Origin: Flavobacterium sp. MDT1-60 | GTDB taxonomy: Bacteria; Bacteroidota; Bacteroidia; Flavobacteriales; Flavobacteriaceae | Direction: 5' to 3' | Length of the DNA stretch: 64,000 nt | NCBI RefSeq assembly: GCF_014844035.1 | Contig: NZ_CP062159.1 | Span: 558,001 to 622,000 of the forward strand | Shown: piece after piece, positions 8,847 to 16,158 of the stretch | Position numbering within the stretch: position 1 is the first letter of the stretch | How the letters are laid out: every line of letters starts with the position of its first letter | Translations under genes and position numbers: made by a program | Notes under the pieces: model-generated | What the model was told of the DNA's origin: nothing | Seen by the model: the letters and a program-made list of their open reading frames with translations, nothing else | Database searches by the model: none

Positions 8847-9863
8847 TTATTCTAAAACAGAATAATCTCCAATGCTGATACTTGTAAATTTACCATCATA
8901 ACTAACATGGTTTCCGATCATCGCATTATCTAAGTTAGCATTTTTTATTTGAGAAAACGTCTGAACTAAACTGTTTTTGATCGTACTGTCAATTACATGG
9001 CATCCTTTTCCTAAAGATACGTTTGGTCCAACTGTTGCATTTTTCAACACTACATTTTCACCAATATAACAAGGGGGGATAATAGTTGCGTTTTCTAATG
9101 TCACATTATAGTCAACCAAATGTTCCCCATCATTATGCAAGAATCCTAGCATTCTTGAATTAGTTTCAACAGTAACATCTTTATTTCCACAATCCATCCA
9201 TTCGTCTACGCTTCCGGTTTTGAAAACTTTTCCATCAGCCATCATTGCCTTGATTCCGTCATTGATTTGATATTCTCCACCGTTCTGAATATTATTATCC
9301 AAAACGCCCTGAAGTTCTTTTTTCAAATCACCAACTTCTTTAAAATAATAGATTCCGATAACGGCTAAATCGCTGACAAATTCTTTTGGTTTTTCAACCA
9401 ATTCTATAATTTCATTATTGGCATTTAATTTAACTACACCAAATGCTTCTGGCTGCTCCACTTGTTTAACCCAAATTACAGCATCTGCAGCAGGGTCTAA
9501 TTCAAAATCAGCTCTGATTAAGGTATCTGCATAAGCAATAACTGCTGGACCTGATAAAGATTCTTTTGCACACATAATTGCATGACCTGTTCCCAAAGGC
9601 AAATCCTGACGATAGATCGACGCTTTTGCTCCTAAACCTTTTGCCAAATCCTCTAAGCTTGTTACAAGATCAGCACCAAAAAAAGCTTCGTCACCCAAAA
9701 TAAAAGCAACTTCTTCGATAGGTTGTTTTAATATTTTAGCAATATCTTCCACTAAACGATGCACGATTGATTTTCCTGCAACAGGAATTAATGGTTTTGG
9801 AACCGTTAAGGTATGTGGTCTTAGCCTCGAGCCTCGGCCAGCCATTGGAACGATTATTTTCAT
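8847..9863 (-). CDS. Sugar-phosphate nucleotidyltransferase
   Basis: A 338-residue NTP-transferase. The N-terminal nucleotide-binding signature GRGSRLRPHT followed by VPKPLIPVAGK is complete, and the C-terminal 90 residues form hexapeptide-like repeats of a left-handed beta-helix (IGENVVLKNATVGPNVSLG). Enzymes of this class join sugar-1-phosphates to NTPs (glucose-1-phosphate thymidylyl- or uridylyl-transferase, mannose-1-phosphate guanylyltransferase). The exact sugar cannot be read from sequence, but a role in envelope polysaccharide precursor synthesis is likely. The gene sits 26 bases upstream of the TPR gene and downstream of dut and a flippase gene on the same strand. Confidence 0.85.
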   Translation of the reverse strand: MKIIVPMAGRGSRLRPHTLTVPKPLIPVAGKSIVHRLVEDIAKILKQPIEEVAFILGDEAFFGADLVTSLEDLAKGLGAKASIYRQDLPLGTGHAIMCAKESLSGPAVIAYADTLIRADFELDPAADAVIWVKQVEQPEAFGVVKLNANNEIIELVEKPKEFVSDLAVIGIYYFKEVGDLKKELQGVLDNNIQNGGEYQINDGIKAMMADGKVFKTGSVDEWMDCGNKDVTVETNSRMLGFLHNDGEHLVDYNVTLENATIIPPCYIGENVVLKNATVGPNVSLGKGCHVIDSTIKNSLVQTFSQIKNANLDNAMIGNHVSYDGKFTSISIGDYSVLE

Positions 9864-9925
9864 TTTATATTTATTTTTTTATGGGAAGATTAAAAAATCT
9901 TCTTGAGTTGGTTCTTGATTTAATT

Positions 9926-9967
9926 TTTAACCGCAAAGTTCGCAAAGAATTTACGCAAGTTCGCTAA
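9926..9967. repeat. CGCAAAGTTCGC-type intergenic repeat
   Basis: Between dut and the nucleotidyltransferase gene lies a run of related short words (CGCAAAGTTCGCAAAG, then ACGCAAGTTCGCTAAG, and again CGCAAAGTTTAAAA). It is locally repetitive, not coding, and of a type I associate with flavobacterial intergenic regions. Confidence 0.5.
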
Positions 9968-10025
9968 GTTATTTTTTGTGATTTTTGAAATCGCAAAGTT
10001 TAAAACTAATTACTGAGACTGAAAA

Positions 10026-10460
10026 CTATTTCACGCCTGTACTTCCAAAACCGCCTTCACCTCTTGAAGTTTCGGATAATTCTTCAACTTCAATCCATTC
10101 AGCTCTTTCGTGTTTGGCGATAATCAATTGTGCAATTCGTTCTCCGTTTTCGATTACGAATTCTTCATTTGATAAATTTACTAAAATTACTCCTATTTCT
10201 CCTCTGTAATCAGCATCAACGGTTCCTGGAGAATTTAAAACGGTTACTCCTTTTTTTGCAGCCAATCCACTTCTTGGCCTTACCTGCGCTTCGTAGCCAA
10301 TTGGCAATTCAATAAAAAGACCGGTTTTTACAATAGTTCTTTCTAAAGGTTTTAGTTTGATTGATTCTGTTAAGTTGGCACGTAAATCCATTCCTGCCGA
10401 AGCAATTGTTTCGTAGTTTGGTAAAGCGTGTTGTGATTTATTGATAATTTGTATTTTCAT
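10026..10460 (-). CDS. dut: dUTP diphosphatase
   Basis: A 144-residue trimeric dUTPase that hydrolyses dUTP to dUMP and pyrophosphate, keeping uracil out of DNA and feeding dTMP synthesis. All five motifs are present in order: [18 protein letters not shown], the uracil-binding [21 protein letters not shown] and the C-terminal Gly-rich arm [10 protein letters not shown]. The length is standard and the ATG start at 10460 is unambiguous. It follows the flippase gene after 29 bases and precedes the nucleotidyltransferase gene. This cluster of dut with envelope genes is commonly conserved in Flavobacteriaceae. Confidence 0.96.
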   Translation of the reverse strand: MKIQIINKSQHALPNYETIASAGMDLRANLTESIKLKPLERTIVKTGLFIELPIGYEAQVRPRSGLAAKKGVTVLNSPGTVDADYRGEIGVILVNLSNEEFVIENGERIAQLIIAKHERAEWIEVEELSETSRGEGGFGSTGVK

Positions 10461-10489
10461 TTTTTTATTTAAAACATTAAAAAGTAGGA

Positions 10490-11950
10490 CTACTTTCTAT
10501 TCATAATTCCTTTGATTGTGTCTTTTTCGTTATGATAAACAAAATACATAAAGCCTAATAATAACGGAATTCCAACGAAATAATTTTCCCTAAATCCATA
10601 AAAAGAAATAGCAGAAAACACAATTGAAATTCCCAGATAAGCTCCAATTTTGTTCATATCATAAGGTATTGGGTAATATTTGTTTCCTAAAATATAAGAA
10701 ATCAGCATCATACTTCCGTAAGCGGAAATAGTTGCAATTGCAGAACCGTAATAACTGTATTTTGGAATCAGGAAATAGTTTAAAACCAAAGTTACTATTG
10801 CACCAACAATTGAAATATAGGCACCAATTTTTGTTTTGTCTGTCAGTTTATACCAAACGGATAAATTATTATAAATTCCTAAAAAGAAGTTTGCCAGAAT
10901 AATTAATGGTACTACTTTCATAGCTTCCCAATAGGATTTATTATCCAATAGCAGAAATTTTAAAATATCTGCAAAAACAATTACTCCCAATAAAATTAAG
11001 GATCCCAGAATCACAAAATATTTGGTGATAACCGCGTAGGTCTGAGGTGCATTTTCATTTTTGGCATGACTGAAAAAGAAAGGTTCGATTCCTAATCTAA
11101 AAGCTGTTGCAAACAAAACCATAAATAGACCTAATTTATAACAGGCCGAATAAGCTCCAACTTCAGATTTTGCCAAGTTTTCAGGTAATAAATATCCTAA
11201 AAGAATTTTATCGAAATGTTCGTTAATAGCAAATGCAAGTCCGGCAACCAAAATTGGCAAACCGTATTTCATCATTTTTTTCCAAAGTACAGGATCGAAT
11301 TTTCTTCCTAGCGAAAGATAATTTGGAGAAAGCACAACAAAAGTGGCTAAACTTGCCAACAGATTAGCTATGAAAATATAAGCAATCTGGAAGTTCTCAA
11401 CATATAAATTATCCCAAACCGAATTAGGATTTGAAGCCGCCAATTTTGGTAAATACACTAAAAAGAAAATATTAAGCAATAAATTGATTATAACATTTCC
11501 AATTTTTATTGCCGCGTACACCATTGGTCTTTGATTGGCCCTAAGTTTAGAGAATGGCACTAACACCAAAGCATCTAGAACTAAAATCCAAACAGAGTAA
11601 GTAACATACTGTGCATCTACTTCGGCAAGGCTTGCTAAGGTGTTTCTAAAAATTAAGGCTACAAACAAGAAAATTATTGATGACCAAAATATTGAAATTG
11701 TAGAAGTAGCAATTACATTTTTCTTGTCTTCTTCGGCACTATAGAATCTAAAAAATGCCGTTTCCATTCCGTAAGAAAGAACTACATTAAAGAAAACCAT
11801 CCAGGACAAAACAATCGAAACTTCGCCATATTCTGCAGTTGGTAAAATACCTGTATACAATCTTACCAATAAAAAGCTCAGCATTCGCGGTAATACTGTT
11901 GCTAGTCCGTAAATTGCAGTTTGCTTGAATAGATTTTTATATAATCCCAA
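10490..11950 (-). CDS. Oligosaccharide flippase family protein (Wzx/MATE-like)
   Basis: A 486-residue polytopic inner-membrane protein with about 12-14 hydrophobic segments, matching the polysaccharide biosynthesis/flippase superfamily that moves lipid-linked saccharides across the membrane. Family features include the N-terminal [20 protein letters not shown] and the central [20 protein letters not shown]. The start is a TTG at 11950 ([11 protein letters not shown]), supported by the usual Met-Gly-x-Tyr N-terminus of relatives. A TAnnTTTG promoter element lies upstream (11978-11985). It is separate from the main polysaccharide cluster at 41-50 kb, so it may serve another glycan, perhaps with the nearby nucleotidyltransferase. 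Confidence 0.85.
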   Translation of the reverse strand: MGLYKNLFKQTAIYGLATVLPRMLSFLLVRLYTGILPTAEYGEVSIVLSWMVFFNVVLSYGMETAFFRFYSAEEDKKNVIATSTISIFWSSIIFLFVALIFRNTLASLAEVDAQYVTYSVWILVLDALVLVPFSKLRANQRPMVYAAIKIGNVIINLLLNIFFLVYLPKLAASNPNSVWDNLYVENFQIAYIFIANLLASLATFVVLSPNYLSLGRKFDPVLWKKMMKYGLPILVAGLAFAINEHFDKILLGYLLPENLAKSEVGAYSACYKLGLFMVLFATAFRLGIEPFFFSHAKNENAPQTYAVITKYFVILGSLILLGVIVFADILKFLLLDNKSYWEAMKVVPLIILANFFLGIYNNLSVWYKLTDKTKIGAYISIVGAIVTLVLNYFLIPKYSYYGSAIATISAYGSMMLISYILGNKYYPIPYDMNKIGAYLGISIVFSAISFYGFRENYFVGIPLLLGFMYFVYHNEKDTIKGIMNRK

Positions 11951-11977
11951 AATAATTTAATAATAAAGTTCGTGAAA

Positions 11978-11985
11978 CAAAAATA
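11978..11985 (-). promoter_or_regulatory. Putative -7 element of flippase/dut operon
   Basis: TATTTTTG on the minus strand fits TAnnTTTG and stands 28 bases upstream of the TTG start. Confidence 0.4.
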
Positions 11986-12044
11986 ACCAATTCTTTGGTT
12001 TAATACCGATTTTGCAGGTTCAATAAAAAAACTTCAGTGCTTTT

Positions 12045-12491
12045 TTATTGCGTCAGTTTATCTTCATCCAAAATTTTAACGAAATGAAAACCCTTTGGGC
12101 CGTAACCCTGATTGTAGTAAAAACGATGTGCTGCAAAATTTCCTGTAAAAGCATCCAAAACAATACTGCTGCAGTTTAAGCCTTTAGCTTTTTGTTCAAT
12201 ATAATCGGTCAATACTTTTCCGATTCCTTTTGAGCGATGCTCCGGATTAACTACAAAATTATCGATTTCAAGATATTTGCCGGTCCATAATTTAGTGGCA
12301 GACCAGCAGCCGGTTATTCCCAGACAAACACCCTCTTCAAAAACACCAATCTGAATATAATTGTGGGGAACCATCTCTGAAAGAAATGATTTGTATTTTT
12401 CAATAGAAAGTTTTGGATAAAGAAATCGCATCGTATCAATTTGAGCCAGCATTTCTTCTATTGTAGTCAGTTCCTGAATTTGTAGTTTCAT
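12045..12491 (-). CDS. GNAT family N-acetyltransferase
   Basis: A 148-residue single-domain acetyltransferase of the GNAT fold. The acetyl-CoA binding motif A is clear: NFVVNPEHRSKGIGKVL at about residues 78-95, with the R/Q-x-x-G-x-G/A pattern as RSKGIG. The later AAHRFYYNQGY is the usual motif B ending. The substrate (an amine of a small molecule or protein) cannot be predicted. It starts at ATG 12491 with its own promoter-like element 20 bases upstream, so it is probably monocistronic. The length fits minimal GNAT enzymes. Confidence 0.88.
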   Translation of the reverse strand: MKLQIQELTTIEEMLAQIDTMRFLYPKLSIEKYKSFLSEMVPHNYIQIGVFEEGVCLGITGCWSATKLWTGKYLEIDNFVVNPEHRSKGIGKVLTDYIEQKAKGLNCSSIVLDAFTGNFAAHRFYYNQGYGPKGFHFVKILDEDKLTQ

Positions 12492-12510
12492 TGTAATAAA
12501 AAATAGATTT

Positions 12511-12518
12511 CAAAAATA
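12511..12518 (-). promoter_or_regulatory. Putative -7 element of GNAT gene
   Basis: TATTTTTG on the minus strand, 20 bases upstream of the ATG at 12491, fits the TAnnTTTG consensus. Confidence 0.4.
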
Positions 12519-12677
12519 CTCAATTTTTTTGATTCCGAATTATAGCAAAAAACTTACACATGTGAAATATATAAATTGTCGGCAAAAATTATGTAACATT
12601 TTTTTAACAGTCTCTTCTTAAATTTGCTTCATAGGGATTGAGAAAAGCTAGAAATACAACCCTTATAAAAAAGAAAA

Positions 12678-12724
12678 GCATTGGGACTAATAAAGCTAGT
12701 TTGTTCCCACAAAAGACAAAGCAC
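12678..12724 (+). repeat. 47-base direct repeat, copy 1
   Basis: Begins GCATTGGGACTAATAAAGCT and ends AGACAAAGCAC. It differs from copy 2 (12767-12813) by a single base (C at 12687, T at 12776) and contains a TGGGA/TCCCA hairpin. Confidence 0.9.
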
Positions 12725-12766
12725 AAGGGATTGATTCTGCTGAAATGTAACCCTCAAAAAAACAGA

Positions 12767-12813
12767 GCATTGGGATTAATAAAGCTAGTTTGTTCCCACA
12801 AAAGACAAAGCAC
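12767..12813 (+). repeat. 47-base direct repeat, copy 2
   Basis: Second copy of the 47-base repeat, 89 bases downstream of the first, with one substitution outside the TGGGA/TCCCA pairing. Confidence 0.9.
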
Positions 12814-12932
12814 TAGACAGGTGATACATCTGTTAAGTAATTTTATAAAATGGTACTGATTCTCAGTTCTGGATAATTGAGAATCACCATTTTATAACAA
12901 GTTACAAAACTAAACTAATTTCCTTACAAAAC

Positions 12933-12966
12933 AAAAGAGCCGACAATTGGGGATGTCGGCTCTTTT
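12933..12966 (-). terminator. Strong intrinsic terminator of the AAA/ABC module
   Basis: A perfect 13-base-pair stem: AAAAGAGCCGACA (12933-12945) with TGTCGGCTCTTTT (12954-12966), eight-base loop, T run on both strands. It touches the stop codon of the AAA+ gene and so ends the minus-strand operon; it could also stop plus-strand transcription from the hairpin locus. Confidence 0.85.
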
Positions 12967-14501
12967 TATTTTGATTCTTTATCTTTTACTTCGAAATTAA
13001 CTTTTTGCTCTGTTTCTTTTGGTTCTGGAATATCTTCTTCTGTAAAAGTTTTTAAAATTTTATTTGTGATTTTTTTCAATTTCACAATTCTGTTAGCCTG
13101 ATTCTGAACACATTTTTCAAATAGGTTTCTAACCACTCTCGCATTTCCAAAACTTTCATTTTTACTTTCGTAGAGTAGTTCAAAAGTATCGGTTAATTTT
13201 TCTTTGGCATCATCAGAAATTATAAAATCGGACTTCAAACAAAATGATTCAAAAATTTGAAATAATTCAGCAGGGGTAAAATGATTAAAATGAAAATATC
13301 TATTAAAACGAGAACGTAATCCCGGATTAGACTCTATAAAAATCTTCATTGGTTCAGTATATCCTGCAACAACAACTGCTAAATCTTCCCGATGGTCTTC
13401 CATTCTTTTCAGCAGCGTATTTACTGCTTCGGCTCCATAATCATTCCCAAATGCATTTTGAGATAACGCATAAGCTTCATCAACAAATAAAACACCACCA
13501 AGGCTCGATTCCACAGCAGCATCAACTTTGGTTGCCGTTTGTCCAACATAGCCAGCAACTAAGCCTTCTCTGTCTGTTTCGTACATCTGACCTTTGGATA
13601 AAAAGCCTAAATGTTTAAAAATTCGGCTTAAAAGTCTTGCCACAGAAGTTTTCCCGGTTCCGGGTGGTCCTAAAAAAACAGTATGCAAGGTTATTTCAAC
13701 ATTCTTTAATCCTTGTTTTGATCTTTTCTTTTGTATTTCTAATAAATTGATAAGTTCCGAAACGTCTTTTTTTACTTCTGCTAAACCAACTAATTCATTT
13801 AATTCTTTCAGCACTTTTTCTAATGTATCTTCTTCCGGAAGATGATCAATTTCCTTTTTGTCTGTTTTTGATTTATTGAAATCCAAACCAAGATAATTAT
13901 TGAAAGCTGTTACATTTTCAAATTTTTTATCAAACGCAAACTGAATGAAATTTTGGTATTTATTTAAAATTTCGTCTGCTTTAGTGTGTTTCTTTTCTAC
14001 TATTATTTCAGGAAGCAAATATTGATTTTGGTAAGCGGTTGAAGCTATTATTGTGTTTTCCTTTTTTATTTTTAAAAGATGATTTTTAAATTCCGCTGTA
14101 AAAACCAATTGATTTAACTCATTTACCGAATTTGCATCTGCAAAATGTTTGTTACGTAAAGCGTCATAATAATATGCTAAAACAAACTCTTGCTTTTCAT
14201 TTTTTTGCTCCGGTTCTCTTTCGTAAAGATCAATAATATCTGAAAGAAAGAAATGTTCTGCTTTAAATAATAAACCTTTTGAAAATACCGGATTTACTGC
14301 TTGATTTATTTTCTGAATAAAATCTGTATCTTGATTTAGTACATTGCAAATTTCAAGAATACTTGTAGTTTCTTTTTGTAGATCACTAATAAATGAAGCC
14401 GTAAAAACGGCTTCATTAGAATTTATGTTTGTTTCCAAATATTTTTTTAGAGACAAAAATGATTCCTCAATAATCGATATCGGATTGTTCTTTTTTGACA
14501 T
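12966..14501 (-). CDS. AAA+ ATPase, CbbX/SpoVK-like
   Basis: A 511-residue protein with a helical N-terminal region (about 1-225) of unknown fold and a C-terminal AAA+ domain. Walker A is GPPGTGKT (278-285), Walker B GGVLFVDEAYAL (335-346), and NPGLRSRF supplies the arginine finger/sensor region. The GLVAGYVGQTATKV pore-loop region and VDEAYAL are typical of the CbbX/SpoVK subgroup, whose members act as protein remodellers (CbbX is a Rubisco activase). No Rubisco is near, so the target is probably another protein of this operon. The ABC ATPase gene lies eight bases upstream. The C-terminal tail is charged (EPKETEQ...KDKESK). Confidence 0.85.
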   Translation of the reverse strand: MSKKNNPISIIEESFLSLKKYLETNINSNEAVFTASFISDLQKETTSILEICNVLNQDTDFIQKINQAVNPVFSKGLLFKAEHFFLSDIIDLYEREPEQKNEKQEFVLAYYYDALRNKHFADANSVNELNQLVFTAEFKNHLLKIKKENTIIASTAYQNQYLLPEIIVEKKHTKADEILNKYQNFIQFAFDKKFENVTAFNNYLGLDFNKSKTDKKEIDHLPEEDTLEKVLKELNELVGLAEVKKDVSELINLLEIQKKRSKQGLKNVEITLHTVFLGPPGTGKTSVARLLSRIFKHLGFLSKGQMYETDREGLVAGYVGQTATKVDAAVESSLGGVLFVDEAYALSQNAFGNDYGAEAVNTLLKRMEDHREDLAVVVAGYTEPMKIFIESNPGLRSRFNRYFHFNHFTPAELFQIFESFCLKSDFIISDDAKEKLTDTFELLYESKNESFGNARVVRNLFEKCVQNQANRIVKLKKITNKILKTFTEEDIPEPKETEQKVNFEVKDKESK

Positions 14502-14509
14502 AAGCTAAT

Positions 14510-15340
14510 TTAAGAAATCATCATTTGATGAATAATTTCTTTTGATAATTTTATGTGATCATCACAATAATCTTTCCAGGCTAAGCCCATATCTCTCAGA
14601 TCATATTTGGCTACGATTGTTCCGTAATGCTCCTGCTTTCCATTAATAGTTGGATAACCAATAACGTAAATAGTCTGCGCCAATTCAATTGCCAATTCAA
14701 TATCATGCGTTGAAAAAATAACCGTATTAAAATCGGAAGATTTTCCTAACAACTCAAAAGATTTTTTTACTTCTTCGATATTTCCAACATCCAATCCAGA
14801 GAAAGGCTCATCCAAAACAATAAATTGATCGGATGAAAACAATTGCTCTATGATAGCAGTCCTTTGTCTTTGTCCTCCGGAAAGTTCGTTAGGATATTTG
14901 TCTTTACAATTTTCCAACCCCCATTCTTTCAGGTATTTTTTTATCTTCTCTTCCTTTTCAGTATTCGAAAGCGTTGTTTTTCTTAACGAAAATTTCAAAG
15001 CCTGAGTAACTGTTTTGTGTCTGAACAAAGTATATTTTTGATCTACAAAACCAATATCGCCTTCGCTTACAGATTTGGCAGCATTAGGTTCTTTGTTTTC
15101 AAAATCTCTAATTAATATTTTTCCGGAATTCGATGGAATCAGTCCGGTTAATGCTTTAAAGAAAGTAGATTTTCCTCTTCCTGATCTTCCAACAAAAGCT
15201 ACAACTTGTCCTGTACAATCTACCCCATCTCTGATTACATCTTTTTCTACAAGATTAATATCCTTTATAATAATGGTATCATCGTATCCAACGCTTAGAT
15301 TTTCTACATATAAAAGCGTTTCTTTATATTCGTGTTTCAT
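14510..15340 (-). CDS. ABC transporter ATP-binding protein, NitT/TauT-like
   Basis: A 276-residue ABC ATPase. Walker A is GRSGRGKST (51-59), the signature LSGGQ (153-157) and Walker B FIVLDEP (173-179), followed by STHD. By length, by STHD-IELAIELA and by its permease partner it resembles the nitrate/sulfonate/taurine importer ATPases (SsuB/TauB). The C-terminus is extended by about 30 residues (DYCDDHIKLSKEIIHQMM) beyond the core. The start overlaps nothing; the permease gene stop is two bases upstream, so translation is probably coupled. The transported compound is unknown. Confidence 0.9.
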   Translation of the reverse strand: MKHEYKETLLYVENLSVGYDDTIIIKDINLVEKDVIRDGVDCTGQVVAFVGRSGRGKSTFFKALTGLIPSNSGKILIRDFENKEPNAAKSVSEGDIGFVDQKYTLFRHKTVTQALKFSLRKTTLSNTEKEEKIKKYLKEWGLENCKDKYPNELSGGQRQRTAIIEQLFSSDQFIVLDEPFSGLDVGNIEEVKKSFELLGKSSDFNTVIFSTHDIELAIELAQTIYVIGYPTINGKQEHYGTIVAKYDLRDMGLAWKDYCDDHIKLSKEIIHQMMIS

Positions 15341-15342
15341 GA

Positions 15343-16113
15343 TTATATTTTTGAATATCTAAATAGTGCTTTTCTTAAGAAATTTATTCCTGCATCTAAG
15401 CCTAAACCTATTAATAAAATAATAATTTGAAGCGCAATGATTCGTCCTGTATTCATGAACTTATCAGAGTTTTTGATTAAAAACCCTAATCCACCAGAGG
15501 CTACCACAATCGATTCAACTGTTACCAGCATCATCCAGGTTATGGCAAGATTTTGTCTGATTACATCAATTACATAATCTACTCTTCCTAAAATAATCAC
15601 CTGCCAAAGCACTTCTAATCGTGTGCATTTTAGCATTTTTGCATGATCAAATTCTTCTTGTGGAATATCTTTGATAACTGCAATTAATGAGGTTGTTAAG
15701 AAAGTCGTCAGGAAAATTACCAAGATCCAGACCTGCATTGCTCTTGCATCGTGCACCACCATTGTAATATAAAATGAAAGTCCGGTAAAAGGCAAAAATC
15801 TAAATTTTGTAACGAATTCAGCAATTGGCTTTAATAACGGAATTGGCCATGCATAAGCAAATAATAAAGAAATTATCGTGGCTAAAAAAATCGATATAAA
15901 ACATAAAGACAATGAATTGAAAATATGAACTACCAGACCCTCTTTATATAAATCCTGAAAACCTGTTAAAACCTGAGAAGGAGATGGAAAAAGATGTTTT
16001 TCCCCAGCTGTTGTCGCAAACCAAATAATAATCAAAAAAACTAACCAGCCTATTAAAATAAGCGTTCTGTTCATTTTTGATATTTTTTCAAAGGGAGTTA
16101 AAAATTTTATCAT
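15343..16113 (-). CDS. ABC transporter permease, NitT/TauT-like
   Basis: A 256-residue inner-membrane permease with about six membrane segments, of the binding-protein-dependent type. The cytoplasmic coupling helix (EAA-like) is visible as IPQEEFDHAKMLKCTRLEVLWQ (roughly residues 150-171), and the SIVVASGGLGFLI motif after it is typical of SsuC/TauC permeases. It pairs with the ATPase two bases downstream. The start at ATG 16113 is used; ATG 16074 (MNRTLILIGW) is a credible alternative directly before the first membrane segment. A hairpin terminator lies between this gene and the upstream substrate-binding/OmpA gene, so its expression may be reduced relative to that gene. Confidence 0.88.
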   Translation of the reverse strand: MIKFLTPFEKISKMNRTLILIGWLVFLIIIWFATTAGEKHLFPSPSQVLTGFQDLYKEGLVVHIFNSLSLCFISIFLATIISLLFAYAWPIPLLKPIAEFVTKFRFLPFTGLSFYITMVVHDARAMQVWILVIFLTTFLTTSLIAVIKDIPQEEFDHAKMLKCTRLEVLWQVIILGRVDYVIDVIRQNLAITWMMLVTVESIVVASGGLGFLIKNSDKFMNTGRIIALQIIILLIGLGLDAGINFLRKALFRYSKI

Positions 16114-16122
16114 ATTGATTGT

Positions 16123-16150
16123 AAAAGGCTATCCGTTAAGATAGCCTTTT
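16123..16150 (-). terminator. Hairpin inside the six-gene module (attenuator candidate)
   Basis: AAAAGGCTATC (16123-16133) pairs perfectly with GATAGCCTTTT (16140-16150) around six bases. It is placed after the SBP-OmpA stop and before the permease start on the minus strand, followed by a short T run. It probably lowers transcription of the downstream permease, ATPase and AAA+ genes. Confidence 0.65.
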
Positions 16151-16158
16151 AATATTTT

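Larger units (their letters stand above)
12632..12895 (+). ncRNA. Candidate structured non-coding RNA with repeated hairpins
   Basis: A roughly 260-base gene-free locus made of four short hairpin units. Units A (12633-12663) and C (12726-12754) have AGGG...CCCT stems; units B (12682-12709) and D (12771-12798) have TGGGA...TCCCA stems. A plus B, and C plus D, form two copies of a unit with an 89-base period. The locus ends in a long inverted repeat (12845-12865 with 12878-12895, 18 base pairs with a three-base bulge). A TAAATTTG -7 element lies at 12619-12626. The single open frame across it is poor in protein-like features. Strand and transcript ends are inferred from the promoter-like word; the final hairpin has no T run, so termination there is uncertain. 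Confidence 0.4.

Noticed and set aside
12638..12859. 73-residue protein across the hairpin repeats
   Set aside because: The frame only follows the tandem repeats, is very rich in Lys and Asn, has no ribosome site or family features, and the DNA is better explained by paired stems.
14510..16113. Plain sulfonate importer (ssuBC)
   Set aside because: The ATPase and permease look alike, but there is no ssuD or sulfonate gene and the binding protein is an OmpA fusion, so a specific name is unsafe.
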